A stretch of 64,000 nucleotides of DNA from Armatimonadota bacterium (GTDB taxonomy: Bacteria > Sysuimicrobiota > Sysuimicrobiia > Sysuimicrobiales > Humicultoraceae): the NCBI GenBank assembly GCA_031459855.1, contig JAVKHP010000001.1, forward strand, positions 1,612,429 to 1,676,428, in the 5' to 3' direction. Below the pieces are notes generated by a model. The model worked only from the letters and a program-made list of their open reading frames with translations. It searched no databases and was not told the DNA's origin. Below are positions 8,170-16,000 of the stretch, in pieces. Made by a program: the position numbers and the translations under genes. Numbering within the stretch: the stretch's first letter is position 1; each line of letters opens with the position of its first letter.

Positions 8170-9180
8170 TTACGGGCGGACGACCCCGAACGGACGACCC
8201 GCGGGGAACAGCTCGATCCACACCGGTCCCCGGGGCACGCTGACCGGCGCGCCGCCGGCCAGCGCGAGGCGGAGAGGACCGCCGGCGGGGCGGCTCCACG
8301 TGCCTTCGTGCAGCCGACCGCGGGTGACGACCGCCAGGCGGCCGCCGCCGACGAGGTCGAGGTGGCTGCTGGGACCGCCGCGGTCGTCCGTCTGCCACCA
8401 GCGGACCACGGCGACGAGGATCGCGGTGGCCGCCACGGGCTGCCCGTCGCTGTCGAGGTGGGGCTGCCCGTCCTGTTCGCGGAAGTAGATCGCGCGGGCG
8501 GGATCGTAGCGGTAGGTCACGGCGTACCGCGGGGCGTAGTCGAGCACCACCGCAGGGGCCTCGGCACCGCCCGGGGGGCCATCGCCGAACTGGTAGGGCA
8601 CGCCGCGGGGCTGCACGTGCGGGTGGCGTTGCCGCGCAACCTCTTGCAGGCTGTCCAGACGCGCGTACAGGTTGTGGGGCGCCCGGCGCGCGGGATCGCG
8701 CCAGAACGGACCGGCGGTCCAGAACTCGTTGATGACCGGGAGGCGTTCGCGGGTGATGCGCGCCCGGGCCTCGGCGCTGTAGCCCGCGTGGACCGTGATG
8801 GCGCCCAGGTCGGCGGCGAGGTCGAGCATGAAGGCCCGGACGCTGCGGATCGGGCCGACCGCCGACGGCGTCGCGTCGCAGAACGCCGCCAGGAACCGCG
8901 TGATGAGCGCCTCGGTGGGCATGGCGAAGACCAGGCACGCCTCGGCCAGACCGGCCTGCGGGCGCGCCTCCGGGGTGTTCTCGACGACGACGAGCAGCGG
9001 GGCTGCGCCGTCTTCGCCCGGCCAGAACGTCTGGCGGGCCCGCGGCATGGGCAGCGACGGCTCGCGCAGCGCCACGCGGATCTCGTCGCGCGGGGCGGCC
9101 AGCCAGGCGACCAGGGCGGCCAGTATGGCAGCGCCTGCCAGGGTCACCGCGGCCACAAGCCAGCGTTGTCGGGAGCGCAT
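8170..9180 (-). CDS. DUF3048 family protein (YerB-like), membrane-anchored
   Basis: A 336-residue protein with an N-terminal hydrophobic anchor (about residues 8-28) and an extracytoplasmic DUF3048 domain. The diagnostic patterns are VVVENTPEARPQAGL near residue 65, then AVGPIRSVR and a C-terminal beta-rich region. YerB-type proteins are predicted lipoproteins of unknown function; this one has no lipobox Cys, so it is probably anchored by the N-terminal helix. A perfect -10 element lies only about 12 bases before the ATG, implying a very short 5' leader. It is divergent from the NDP kinase gene. Confidence 0.85.
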   Translation of the reverse strand: MRSRQRWLVAAVTLAGAAILAALVAWLAAPRDEIRVALREPSLPMPRARQTFWPGEDGAAPLLVVVENTPEARPQAGLAEACLVFAMPTEALITRFLAAFCDATPSAVGPIRSVRAFMLDLAADLGAITVHAGYSAEARARITRERLPVINEFWTAGPFWRDPARRAPHNLYARLDSLQEVARQRHPHVQPRGVPYQFGDGPPGGAEAPAVVLDYAPRYAVTYRYDPARAIYFREQDGQPHLDSDGQPVAATAILVAVVRWWQTDDRGGPSSHLDLVGGGRLAVVTRGRLHEGTWSRPAGGPLRLALAGGAPVSVPRGPVWIELFPAGRPFGVVRP

Positions 9181-9191
9181 CGGTGGGTACC

Positions 9192-9197
9192 ATTATA
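9192..9197 (-). promoter_or_regulatory. -10 element TATAAT for DUF3048 gene
   Basis: Perfect TATAAT on the minus strand, 12 bases before the start codon at 9180. Transcription would begin about 5 bases before the ATG, giving an almost leaderless mRNA. No convincing -35 is seen. Confidence 0.55.
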
Positions 9198-9220
9198 GCG
9201 GCGCGACGTGGAGGTGGAGC

Positions 9221-9814
9221 ATGATCACAGCACGCACGGAACGCACCCTCGTCTTCCTCAAGCCCGACGGCGTGCGGCGCGGGCTGGTGGGGGAGGTGCT
9301 GCGGCGATTCGAGCGGATCGGCCTGCGGATCGTCGGGCTGAAGATGCTGCGGGCGTCGCGCGACCTGCTGGAGCGGCACTACCCCGCCGACGAGGGGTTC
9401 CTGCGGACCATCGGGGGCAAGACGCGGGAAGCGTTCGAGGCGGCGGGCCTCGACGTGCGCCAGGAAGCCGGCACCGACGATCCGCTCGAGATCGGCCGCC
9501 GCGTGCGGCAGTGGCTGATCGAGTTCGTGGCCTCGGGGCCCGTGGTGGCCATGGTGCTCGAGGGGACGCACGCGGTCTCGGTGGTGCGCAAGGTGGTGGG
9601 CGACACCCTGCCCTATCGGGCAGCGCCGGGCACGATCCGCGGCGACTACTCGGCCGACTCGCCGACGGTGGCCAACCTCCAGAAGCGGCCGGTGCGCAAC
9701 CTCGTGCACGCCTCGGGGTCGCTGGAAGAGGCGGCGTTCGAGATCGGCCTGTGGTTTGCGCCCAGCGAGCTCCACGACTACACCCGCGTCGACGAGGACC
9801 TGATCCTGGGATAG
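9221..9814 (+). CDS. ndk: nucleoside diphosphate kinase, enlarged
   Basis: A 197-residue enzyme transferring gamma-phosphate between nucleotides through a phosphohistidine. Present are TLVFLKPDGVRRGL at the N-terminus, SGPVVAMVLEG, the AAPGTIRGDY loop, and the active His in NLVHAS. Usual NDKs have 130-150 residues. Here a charged insert of about 35 residues follows the HYPADEGF region, and about 8 more residues precede the active-site strand. The ATG at 9221 follows GAGGTGGAG closely. It should be cytoplasmic. Confidence 0.93.
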   Translation: MITARTERTLVFLKPDGVRRGLVGEVLRRFERIGLRIVGLKMLRASRDLLERHYPADEGFLRTIGGKTREAFEAAGLDVRQEAGTDDPLEIGRRVRQWLIEFVASGPVVAMVLEGTHAVSVVRKVVGDTLPYRAAPGTIRGDYSADSPTVANLQKRPVRNLVHASGSLEEAAFEIGLWFAPSELHDYTRVDEDLILG

Positions 9815-9871
9815 CCCGGGCCGGTGCGTCGGTGTGGCATGCGCAGGGGCGACGACGTGCGCGGGCGCCGA

Positions 9872-10648
9872 TTATCCGATGGACGGGCCGACTGCGGGCA
9901 GCACTTCTCCCAGCACCCATCCGCTGGCCGCCAGCACGTTGCCCACCCGCGGGGGCACCGGAAGCACCTCACGATCGGTGGCCGCAGGGAGGGTGAGGTC
10001 GGGGGCCACCCCGAGGCGCATCCACCAGAAGGCGGCATCGGTGGCGGTGTTGACGAGTTCACGGGCCTCCACCACGCGGCCGACCACCAGGGCGGTGGCC
10101 TCCATGTCGTCCGCGGCCTCCTCCACGTCGAAGTGGGCGCTCGACGACACCGACGGCAGCGGTGGCCGGTACTCGCGCTCCCTGACGGTCGCGTAGGCAC
10201 CCTCGGTGGGGTAGAGGGTCGCCTCGTGCAGCAGCAGGATGAGGCGCACTACCACCACCGCGCCCTCGCGTAGCCGCCCCGCCACCAGGGCGTAGTTCAC
10301 GACGTCCACCCGCATCGGAAACGCCCCGGAGAAGGGCTCGTCGTCCTCGCTGGGGTTCAGCCAGCCGTCCACCCAGCCCTCCAGGCCGCGCTCGTCGGAG
10401 ACGCCGCTACCAGTGACGGCCAGGCGGTAGGCGTCGTCGGTGGCAAAGAACGGCGTGGCGCTGACCACCTCGCCGGCCGCGTCCGCCAGGGCCCAGATCT
10501 CGGGACCGCCCCCCGGCGCCCAGCGAAACAGAGCATGGCCATCGGCGCTGCCCACGCGCTGGCCGGCAGCGACGGCCCGCTGCCCCAGCCGCCAGTAGTC
10601 GCGCATCTCGCGCACCGGGAAGCCCACGGCGTGAAAGTGGCTCGACAT
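9872..10648 (-). CDS. hypothetical protein
   Basis: A protein of 258 residues I do not recognise, rich in Ala, Val and acidic residues, with no signal peptide or membrane segment. The central region alternates strands and helices, and the C-terminal third ends in LPVPPRVGNVLAASGW. The ATG at 10648 is directly preceded by GGAGAGG. An in-frame GTG at 10741 would add 31 plausible residues, so the start is uncertain. It is divergent from the GH1 gene and convergent with ndk. The frame shows good codon-position bias. Confidence 0.6.
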   Translation of the reverse strand: MSSHFHAVGFPVREMRDYWRLGQRAVAAGQRVGSADGHALFRWAPGGGPEIWALADAAGEVVSATPFFATDDAYRLAVTGSGVSDERGLEGWVDGWLNPSEDDEPFSGAFPMRVDVVNYALVAGRLREGAVVVVRLILLLHEATLYPTEGAYATVREREYRPPLPSVSSSAHFDVEEAADDMEATALVVGRVVEARELVNTATDAAFWWMRLGVAPDLTLPAATDREVLPVPPRVGNVLAASGWVLGEVLPAVGPSIG

Positions 10649-10760
10649 CCTCTCCGCTCGCCTCCGCAGATCCGGCGGCAGGGCCTCCCGCTGCAGGAGG
10701 GACGCCAGGACCGCCGGAAAGCGACCAAGGGCGGATTCCACGCGCCCAGGAGGCGTCCCT

Positions 10761-12011
10761 GTGACGACGACCTTCCCCCCGGGGTTCCGGTGGGGGGTGG
10801 CCACCAGCGCCTACCAGTTCGAGGGCGACAACACCGCCGCCGACTGGTGGGTCTGGGAGCAGCGGGGCCGCATTCGCGACGGCAGCCGGTCCGGCCGGGC
10901 GTGCGACTGGTGGCGTGCGGCCGAGCGGGACTTCGACCTGATCGCGAGCCTGCACCTGAACGCGGTGCGCCTGTCGGTGGAGTGGAGCCGTCTGGAGCCT
11001 TCCCCCGGCCGGTGGGACGAAGCGGCGATGGCCCGCTACCTGGTCATGCTGCGTGGCCTGCGCGACCGCGGGCTCGAGCCCATGGTCACCCTCAACCACT
11101 TCACGCTCCCGCAGTGGGTGGCCGCGCGCGGCGGATGGGCCTGGCGCGGGATCGTCGAGGCGTTCGCGGCGTTCGTCGGCCGCGTCGTGGCGGCGGTCGG
11201 GGAGCTGGTCGACCGCTGGGTCACCCTCAACGAGCCTATGGGCTACCTGCTGAGCGCCTACCTGCTGGGCCAGTTTCCGCCCGGACGCAGGAACCCTGCG
11301 GCGTTCGTGCGGGCGCTGCGCCACTCGCTGCAGGCGCACGCCGCCGCCTACCGGACCGTGCACGCCGCCAGGCCCGCCGCGCAGGTCGGCCTGGCGGCCT
11401 ACCTGCGACCGGTCGACCCTGCCCGTCCCCGGGGCGTCGAGGCGGCGCTGGCCGCACGCCTGGACTACGCGTTCAACTGGCTGTACCTCGATGCGCTGCG
11501 CCGGCAGGTCGACTCGGGCCGCCCGCGGCCGGCTCAGGACGGTGTCGGCCTTTTGGACTTCCTGGGAGTCAACTACTACACGCGCACGCTCCTGCGGCTG
11601 GACCTCCGGCGCCCGCAGACGCTGTTCGTACGCGCCGCGCCTCCCCAGGGGGCGGACCTGGCGGACAGGGGGTTCGGCGAGATGTACCCCGACGGGTTGC
11701 TGGCGGTGCTGCGCCGTGCCCGCGGCTACGCCGTTCCGCTCTACGTGACCGAGAACGGCCTGCCCGACGCCGCCGACCGGCTGCGACCGCGGTTCATCGT
11801 CGAGCACCTGCGGCGCCTGGCCCAGGCCATCGCCGAGGGCTGTCCGGTGCGCGGGTACTACCATTGGTCGATCGTCGACAACTTCGAGTGGAACGACGGG
11901 TGGAGCCTGCGCTTCGGGCTGTACGCGCTGGACGAGCGCACGCAGGCGCGCACCGCGCGGCCCAGCGCGGCCCTCTACGCCGCCATCGCCCGGGCGAACG
12001 CGCTCCCCTGA
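10761..12011 (+). CDS. glycoside hydrolase family 1 (beta-glucosidase type)
   Basis: A 416-residue TIM-barrel retaining beta-glycosidase. The N-terminal FRWGVATSAYQFEG signature is present, the acid/base Glu is E158 in TLNEP, and the nucleophile is E331 in YVTENG. WSIVDNFEWNDG near the C-terminus is the aglycone and substrate-binding loop. It is slightly shorter than the usual 440-480 residues. The GTG start at 10761 follows AGGAGG (10748-10753). No signal peptide, so it acts on imported disaccharides or glycosides. Substrate specificity cannot be read. Confidence 0.95.
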   Translation: MTTTFPPGFRWGVATSAYQFEGDNTAADWWVWEQRGRIRDGSRSGRACDWWRAAERDFDLIASLHLNAVRLSVEWSRLEPSPGRWDEAAMARYLVMLRGLRDRGLEPMVTLNHFTLPQWVAARGGWAWRGIVEAFAAFVGRVVAAVGELVDRWVTLNEPMGYLLSAYLLGQFPPGRRNPAAFVRALRHSLQAHAAAYRTVHAARPAAQVGLAAYLRPVDPARPRGVEAALAARLDYAFNWLYLDALRRQVDSGRPRPAQDGVGLLDFLGVNYYTRTLLRLDLRRPQTLFVRAAPPQGADLADRGFGEMYPDGLLAVLRRARGYAVPLYVTENGLPDAADRLRPRFIVEHLRRLAQAIAEGCPVRGYYHWSIVDNFEWNDGWSLRFGLYALDERTQARTARPSAALYAAIARANALP

Positions 12012-12014
12012 CCC

Positions 12015-12161
12015 GGCGCCACACCGGGTTGCGGCCGGTCCCGCCGATCGAGTACGGACGGGCCCTCTCGCCCTACCGGTGGATCCGACGCCACGCCGCG
12101 TTGCGGTCGGTTGCGCCCGCACGGCCCGGGCCGTCTCGCCCGCACGGCCCGGGCCGTCCGA
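12015..12161. repeat. 72-bp-spaced repeat and 23-bp palindromic tandem upstream of amrS
   Basis: A 25-base element (GGCGCCACACCGGGTTGCGG...) at 12015-12039 recurs with four mismatches at 12087-12111. Then a 23-base unit is repeated head to tail at 12116-12138 and 12139-12161; each copy contains the perfect 14-base palindrome ACGGCCCGGGCCGT. Confidence 0.7.
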
Positions 12162-12165
12162 GCCC

Positions 12166-12174
12166 TGTTACAAT
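12166..12174 (+). promoter_or_regulatory. amrS: extended -10 promoter of amrS
   Basis: TGTTACAAT reads as an extended -10 element 16 bases before the amrS ATG, with GGTGGGAG as the ribosome site in between. The second palindrome copy at 12144-12157 would cover the -35 position. Confidence 0.5.
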
Positions 12175-12189
12175 GCAGGTGGTGGGAGC

Positions 12190-13272
12190 ATGAGCACGAC
12201 CGCCTCGCCGCCTGCCGCCACCGCCGCGCTGGCGGCTGTGCTCGACGCCAGGACGGCGGAAGGTGTGCTCTACGAGCGCCTGGCCGCCGGCAAGGTGCGC
12301 TGCCTGGCCTGCGGGCACCGGTGCGTCATCTTCCCCGGACACCGCGGCATCTGCCAGGTGCGCTTCAATGCCGATGGTGCGCTGCGGGTGCCGTGGGGGT
12401 ACGTCGCCGCGCTCCAGTGCGATCCCACAGAGAAGAAGCCGTTCTTCCACGTGCTGCCGGGGTCCCAGACGCTGACCTTCGGGATGTTGGGCTGCGACCT
12501 GCACTGCCCCTACTGCCAGAACTTCGTCACCTCCCAGGCGTTGCGGGACCCCATGGCGGGCGCGCCACCGCAGGACGTCACGCCCGAGCTGCTGGTGGAC
12601 CTGGCGCTGCGCCATGGCGCCCGGCTGGTCGGTAGCTCCTACAACGAGCCGCTGATCACCGCCGAGTGGGCGGTGGCCGTCTTCCGCAAGGCGAAGGAGG
12701 CCGGTCTGCGCACCTGCTTCGTCAGCAACGGGAACGCGACCCGCGAGGTGCTGACGTTCCTGCGGCCCTGGTGCGACTGCTACAAGATCGACCTGAAATC
12801 GATGAACCCGAAGAACTACCGGTACCTGGGCGGGGTGCTCGACCGCGTCCTGGAGGCCATCAAGATGGTGCACGCCATGGGCTTCTGGCTCGAGGTCGTG
12901 ACCCTGGTCGTCCCGGGATGGAACGACAGCGACGCGGAGCTGCGTGAGGCGGCGGAGTTCATCGCGGCGGTCTCCCCGGACATTCCCTGGCACGTCACGG
13001 CGTTCCACCCCGACTACAAGATGACCGACTACGCTGCCACGCAGGCGGCCACGCTGGTGCGCGCGGCCCGCCACGGGCAGGCCGCGGGCCTGCGCTACGT
13101 CTACGCGGGCAACCTGCCCGGCCGGGTCGGCCCCTACGAGCACACCTTCTGTCCCGGGTGCCGGACGCTGCTGGTGGAACGGGTGGGCTACCAGGTCCGC
13201 CAAAATCGCCTGGCTGCCACCGGCGGGCGGTGTCCGGCGTGCAGCATGGAGATCCCCGGGATCTGGTGCTGA
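12190..13272 (+). CDS. amrS: AmmeMemoRadiSam system radical SAM enzyme
   Basis: A 360-residue radical SAM protein of the PflA-like AmrS family. The 4Fe-4S ligands are C102, C106 and C109 in GCDLHCPYCQNF. An N-terminal zinc-ribbon-like CLACGHRC (38-45) and a C-terminal CPGC...CPAC pair are also family features. AmrS is widespread alongside Memo and AMMECR1 homologues, and its reaction is not established. Those partners are not in the window. The ATG at 12190 follows GGTGGGAG, and an extended -10 precedes it. Confidence 0.93.
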   Translation: MSTTASPPAATAALAAVLDARTAEGVLYERLAAGKVRCLACGHRCVIFPGHRGICQVRFNADGALRVPWGYVAALQCDPTEKKPFFHVLPGSQTLTFGMLGCDLHCPYCQNFVTSQALRDPMAGAPPQDVTPELLVDLALRHGARLVGSSYNEPLITAEWAVAVFRKAKEAGLRTCFVSNGNATREVLTFLRPWCDCYKIDLKSMNPKNYRYLGGVLDRVLEAIKMVHAMGFWLEVVTLVVPGWNDSDAELREAAEFIAAVSPDIPWHVTAFHPDYKMTDYAATQAATLVRAARHGQAAGLRYVYAGNLPGRVGPYEHTFCPGCRTLLVERVGYQVRQNRLAATGGRCPACSMEIPGIWC

Positions 13273-13365
13273 AGGCCACGTTGCGGCCCGTACCGGTGCG
13301 TCCGGCAGACCGAAGGTCTGCGGGCCTCCAGGCTCCTGGAACGTGCGGGCTTCTTGGCTCGGGCG

Positions 13366-13419
13366 TTCACCAAAGATTCACGAGGCGTTCACCCTGGGTC
13401 CACCCGCTGGCCGTATGGT
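13366..13419 (+). promoter_or_regulatory. 11-bp-phased OmpR/PhoB-type operator and promoter
   Basis: TTCAC occurs at 13366, 13377 and 13388, with TCCAC at 13399: four direct repeats exactly 11 bases apart, the arrangement bound by OmpR/PhoB-family regulators. The -10-like TATGGT at 13414-13419 follows, so the last repeats occupy the -35 region. The first gene starts at 13478, and the operon encodes an OmpR-family regulator, so autoregulation is likely. Confidence 0.75.
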
Positions 13420-13477
13420 GGATGGAGAGGGTCTGCTACGGGATGGCCTCGCCGCCATGGGACAGGAGGGATGGGCG

Positions 13478-13879
13478 ATGACAGGTCGAGATGTAGCGGT
13501 GGTGCTGCTGGTCGTGCTGGGCGTCCTGGTCCTGCTGCCTGCGCTTGGCTGGATCGGCATGATGGGTGGGTGGATGGGCCCGGGCATGATGGGGCCGGGC
13601 ATGATGGGCGGTTGGGGCGGCCGGTGGGGCGGCGGATGGGGCATGCCGCTCCTGGGCCTCGTGTTCTGGGCGCTGATCGTGACCGGCATCGTGGTGGGTG
13701 TGGTGGCGCTCGTGCGGCGTCCGGCCCAAGGTGCCGGCGTGACCGGCGCGGTCCCGTCGGCCCCCGCCGGGTCGCAGACAACGGAGACGCCCCTGGCGAT
13801 CCTCAAGCGCCGGCTGGCCAGCGGCGAGATCACCCGCGAGGAGTACGAGGCCTTGAAGAAGGAAATCGCGTCGTCCTGA
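13478..13879 (+). CDS. Met/Gly-rich membrane protein with SHOCT domain
   Basis: A 133-residue protein. One membrane segment spans about residues 7-25, then a Met/Gly/Trp-rich linker with repeated GMMGP units (about 28-52), a second membrane segment (55-76), and a C-terminal SHOCT domain (LKRRLASGEITREEYEALKK). SHOCT is a short oligomerisation or interaction domain. Met-rich extracytoplasmic motifs often bind Cu(I) or Ag(I), so metal sensing is possible but inferred. The ATG at 13478 follows AGGAGGG (13464-13470). It is the first gene of a three-gene operon with a response regulator 2 bases downstream. Confidence 0.85.
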   Translation: MTGRDVAVVLLVVLGVLVLLPALGWIGMMGGWMGPGMMGPGMMGGWGGRWGGGWGMPLLGLVFWALIVTGIVVGVVALVRRPAQGAGVTGAVPSAPAGSQTTETPLAILKRRLASGEITREEYEALKKEIASS

Positions 13880-13881
13880 CG

Positions 13882-14580
13882 ATGGCGCGCACCATCCTGG
13901 TCGTCGACGACGAGCCGGAGATCACCGCGATCCTGCGGCGCTACCTGGAGCAGGACGGGTACCGCGTGGTGGAAGCGCGCGACGGTCGGCAGGCTCTCGA
14001 GGCGTTCCGACGTGAGCGGCCACATCTGGTGGTGCTCGACCTGATGCTCCCCGAGATCGACGGCTGGGAAGTCGCCCGCCAGATCCGGGCTGCGGGGAAC
14101 ACGCCCATCATCATGCTGACGGCGCGCAGCGAGGAGACCGACCGGCTGGTGGGGCTGGGGCTTGGCGCTGACGACTACGTCGTCAAGCCCTTCAGCCCCC
14201 GCGAAGTGGCTGCCCGCGTGCGCGCGGTGCTGCGGCGCGCGACCGGCGAGGTGCCGGCCGAGGTGCTGGCCGTCGGCGACCTGGAGATCGACACAGGGCG
14301 CATGGAGGTGCGTCGCGGCGGCGAGACGATCACCCTGACGCCCACCGAGTTCCGGCTGCTGGCGGCGCTGGCGCGCGCTCCCGGCCGGGTGTTCACGCGC
14401 CTGCAGCTCATCGATCAGGTCTACGGGCACGCCTTCGAGGGCTACGACCGCACCATCGACGCCCACGTCAAGAACATCCGGCAGAAGCTCGAGCCCGACC
14501 CACGGCGGCCGCGCTACCTGCTGACGGTGCATGGGGCCGGATACCGCCTGGCGGATCGCCCTGGCGAGCGTCCGCCGTGA
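13882..14580 (+). CDS. OmpR/PhoB-family response regulator
   Basis: A 232-residue transcription factor. The receiver domain spans residues 1-120 with acidic D9, D10, phosphoacceptor D53 (VVLDLMLPEID), T83 region MLTARSEE and the conserved Lys in VVKPF. A winged-helix DNA-binding domain follows (about 130-227), ending in DAHVKNIRQKLEPDP and TVHGAGYRL. It starts 2 bases after the SHOCT gene and its histidine kinase follows. Family members bind 11-base-phased direct repeats, exactly what lies upstream of the operon. Confidence 0.96.
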   Translation: MARTILVVDDEPEITAILRRYLEQDGYRVVEARDGRQALEAFRRERPHLVVLDLMLPEIDGWEVARQIRAAGNTPIIMLTARSEETDRLVGLGLGADDYVVKPFSPREVAARVRAVLRRATGEVPAEVLAVGDLEIDTGRMEVRRGGETITLTPTEFRLLAALARAPGRVFTRLQLIDQVYGHAFEGYDRTIDAHVKNIRQKLEPDPRRPRYLLTVHGAGYRLADRPGERPP

Positions 14581-14705
14581 CCTCACGCCGATGGCGGGCG
14601 CACGGTGCCAGCGCGGCGACACAGCGGTGGTCCGTGGAAGACCAATGAGCGCCCTGCGCCGGCCGCGGGCGCTCGATGCCGGGCGACGCCTCACCTGTGG
14701 CGGCC

Positions 14706-14815
14706 GCCCCAGGCTGTGTGGCCGTTGGAGCCGTTAGAGGCGGCCCGACGCGGAACTTCCGCGTGCACGTGCGGTGCGCCCCAGGCTGTGTGGTCGTTGG
14801 AGCCGTTAGAGGAGG
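14706..14815 (+). repeat. 38-bp direct repeat before histidine kinase gene
   Basis: A 38-base sequence beginning GCCCCAGGCTGTGTGG lies at 14706-14743 and again at 14778-14815, 72 bases apart with two mismatches. One mismatch turns AGAGGCGG into AGAGGAGG, so only the second copy carries the kinase gene's ribosome site. The 239-base gap between regulator and kinase genes otherwise holds nothing I recognise. Confidence 0.8.
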
Positions 14816-14819
14816 CCGC

Positions 14820-15998
14820 GTGAGCCTGCAGCGCAGGTTGATTCTGGCCTTCGTGGCGGTGGCCGTACTCTCGGTGGCCTGCGTGGCCGCCATCACGAGC
14901 CGGGCTACCCGGACCGAGTTCCAGCGCTACCTGTTCGGCCCGCCGCGGGCCGGCCCCGGCGCGGGCATGCCCCACGCGCGCGACGCCGGCATGCAGGCGA
15001 TGATGCGGCGCATGATGGGCGCCCCCGAGCTGCGGTTCCTGGCCGCGTTGCGGCGGGCGACGTGGCTGGCGGCGCTGGTGGGCGTGGTGGCCGCGGTGCT
15101 GCTGGGCATCGCCGTGACCCGCTACCTGACCGCGCCGCTGCGCCAGATGGCGGAGGCAGCGGGCCAGATCGGTCAGGGCCAGCTGGCGCAGCGGGTAACA
15201 GTACCCGCCGATGACGAGCTGGGGGCCCTTGCGCGCGCCTTCAACGCCATGGCCGCCAACCTGCAGCGGCTGGAAGAGAGTCGGCGACAGCTGGGCGCCG
15301 ACATCGCCCACGAGCTGCGCACGCCCTTGTCGGTGCTGCAGGCCAACCTGGAGGGGATGCTGGACGGCGTGGTGGCGCCGTCGCCGGAGCGGCTGGCCGC
15401 CCTGCACGGGCAGGTCCGTCTGCTGTCACGGCTCGTGGACGACCTGCGCGACCTCTCCCTGGCGCAGGCCGGGCAGCTGCCGCTGCACCGTCGGCCGACC
15501 GACCTGGCGGCGCTGGCGGCGGAGGCGGTGGCCGCCGTTGCAGCAGCGGCCGAGGAGAAGCAGATCCACGTGGACTCCCGCGTGGCAGGGCCGGTGTCGC
15601 CGGTGTCGGTGGACCGCGAGCGTGTCCTGCAGATGTTGCACAACCTGCTCCACAACGCATTGCGACACACGCCACGCGGCGGCCGGGTGACGGTGGGGGT
15701 CGACGCGGGTCCCGGGCGGGTGCAGCTGTGGGTGCAGGACACAGGGCCCGGCATTCCGCCCGAGGACCTCGAGCGCATTTTCGAGCGGTTCGTCCGGCTC
15801 GACGCCTCACGCACGCGGGCGACCGGGGGCAGTGGCCTGGGGCTGGCGATCGTCCGGGCGCTGGCCGAGGCCCATGGCGGCACGGTCACCGCCACCAGCG
15901 CGCCGGGCCAGGGCAGCCGGTTCACGATCACGCTGCCCGTCGTGACAGGCGATGCAAGCGCCGCCGGCCCCGCGCAGGACGGCGCGGACGTCTCGTAG
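14820..15998 (+). CDS. sensor histidine kinase
   Basis: A 392-residue membrane kinase. Membrane segments lie at about 7-26 and 82-100, with a short extracytoplasmic loop between them containing HARDAGMQAMMRRMMG. Then come HAMP (101-153), the dimerisation helix with phosphoacceptor H164 (IAHELRTPL), and an HATPase domain with N-box HNLLHNALRHT, G1 DTGPGI, and G2 GGSGLGLAIV. The GTG at 14820 follows AGAGGAGG. The compact Met-rich sensor loop and the Met-rich SHOCT protein in the same operon suggest sensing of Cu or Ag or another envelope signal, which is inference. Confidence 0.93.
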   Translation: MSLQRRLILAFVAVAVLSVACVAAITSRATRTEFQRYLFGPPRAGPGAGMPHARDAGMQAMMRRMMGAPELRFLAALRRATWLAALVGVVAAVLLGIAVTRYLTAPLRQMAEAAGQIGQGQLAQRVTVPADDELGALARAFNAMAANLQRLEESRRQLGADIAHELRTPLSVLQANLEGMLDGVVAPSPERLAALHGQVRLLSRLVDDLRDLSLAQAGQLPLHRRPTDLAALAAEAVAAVAAAAEEKQIHVDSRVAGPVSPVSVDRERVLQMLHNLLHNALRHTPRGGRVTVGVDAGPGRVQLWVQDTGPGIPPEDLERIFERFVRLDASRTRATGGSGLGLAIVRALAEAHGGTVTATSAPGQGSRFTITLPVVTGDASAAGPAQDGADVS

Positions 15999-16000
15999 CC

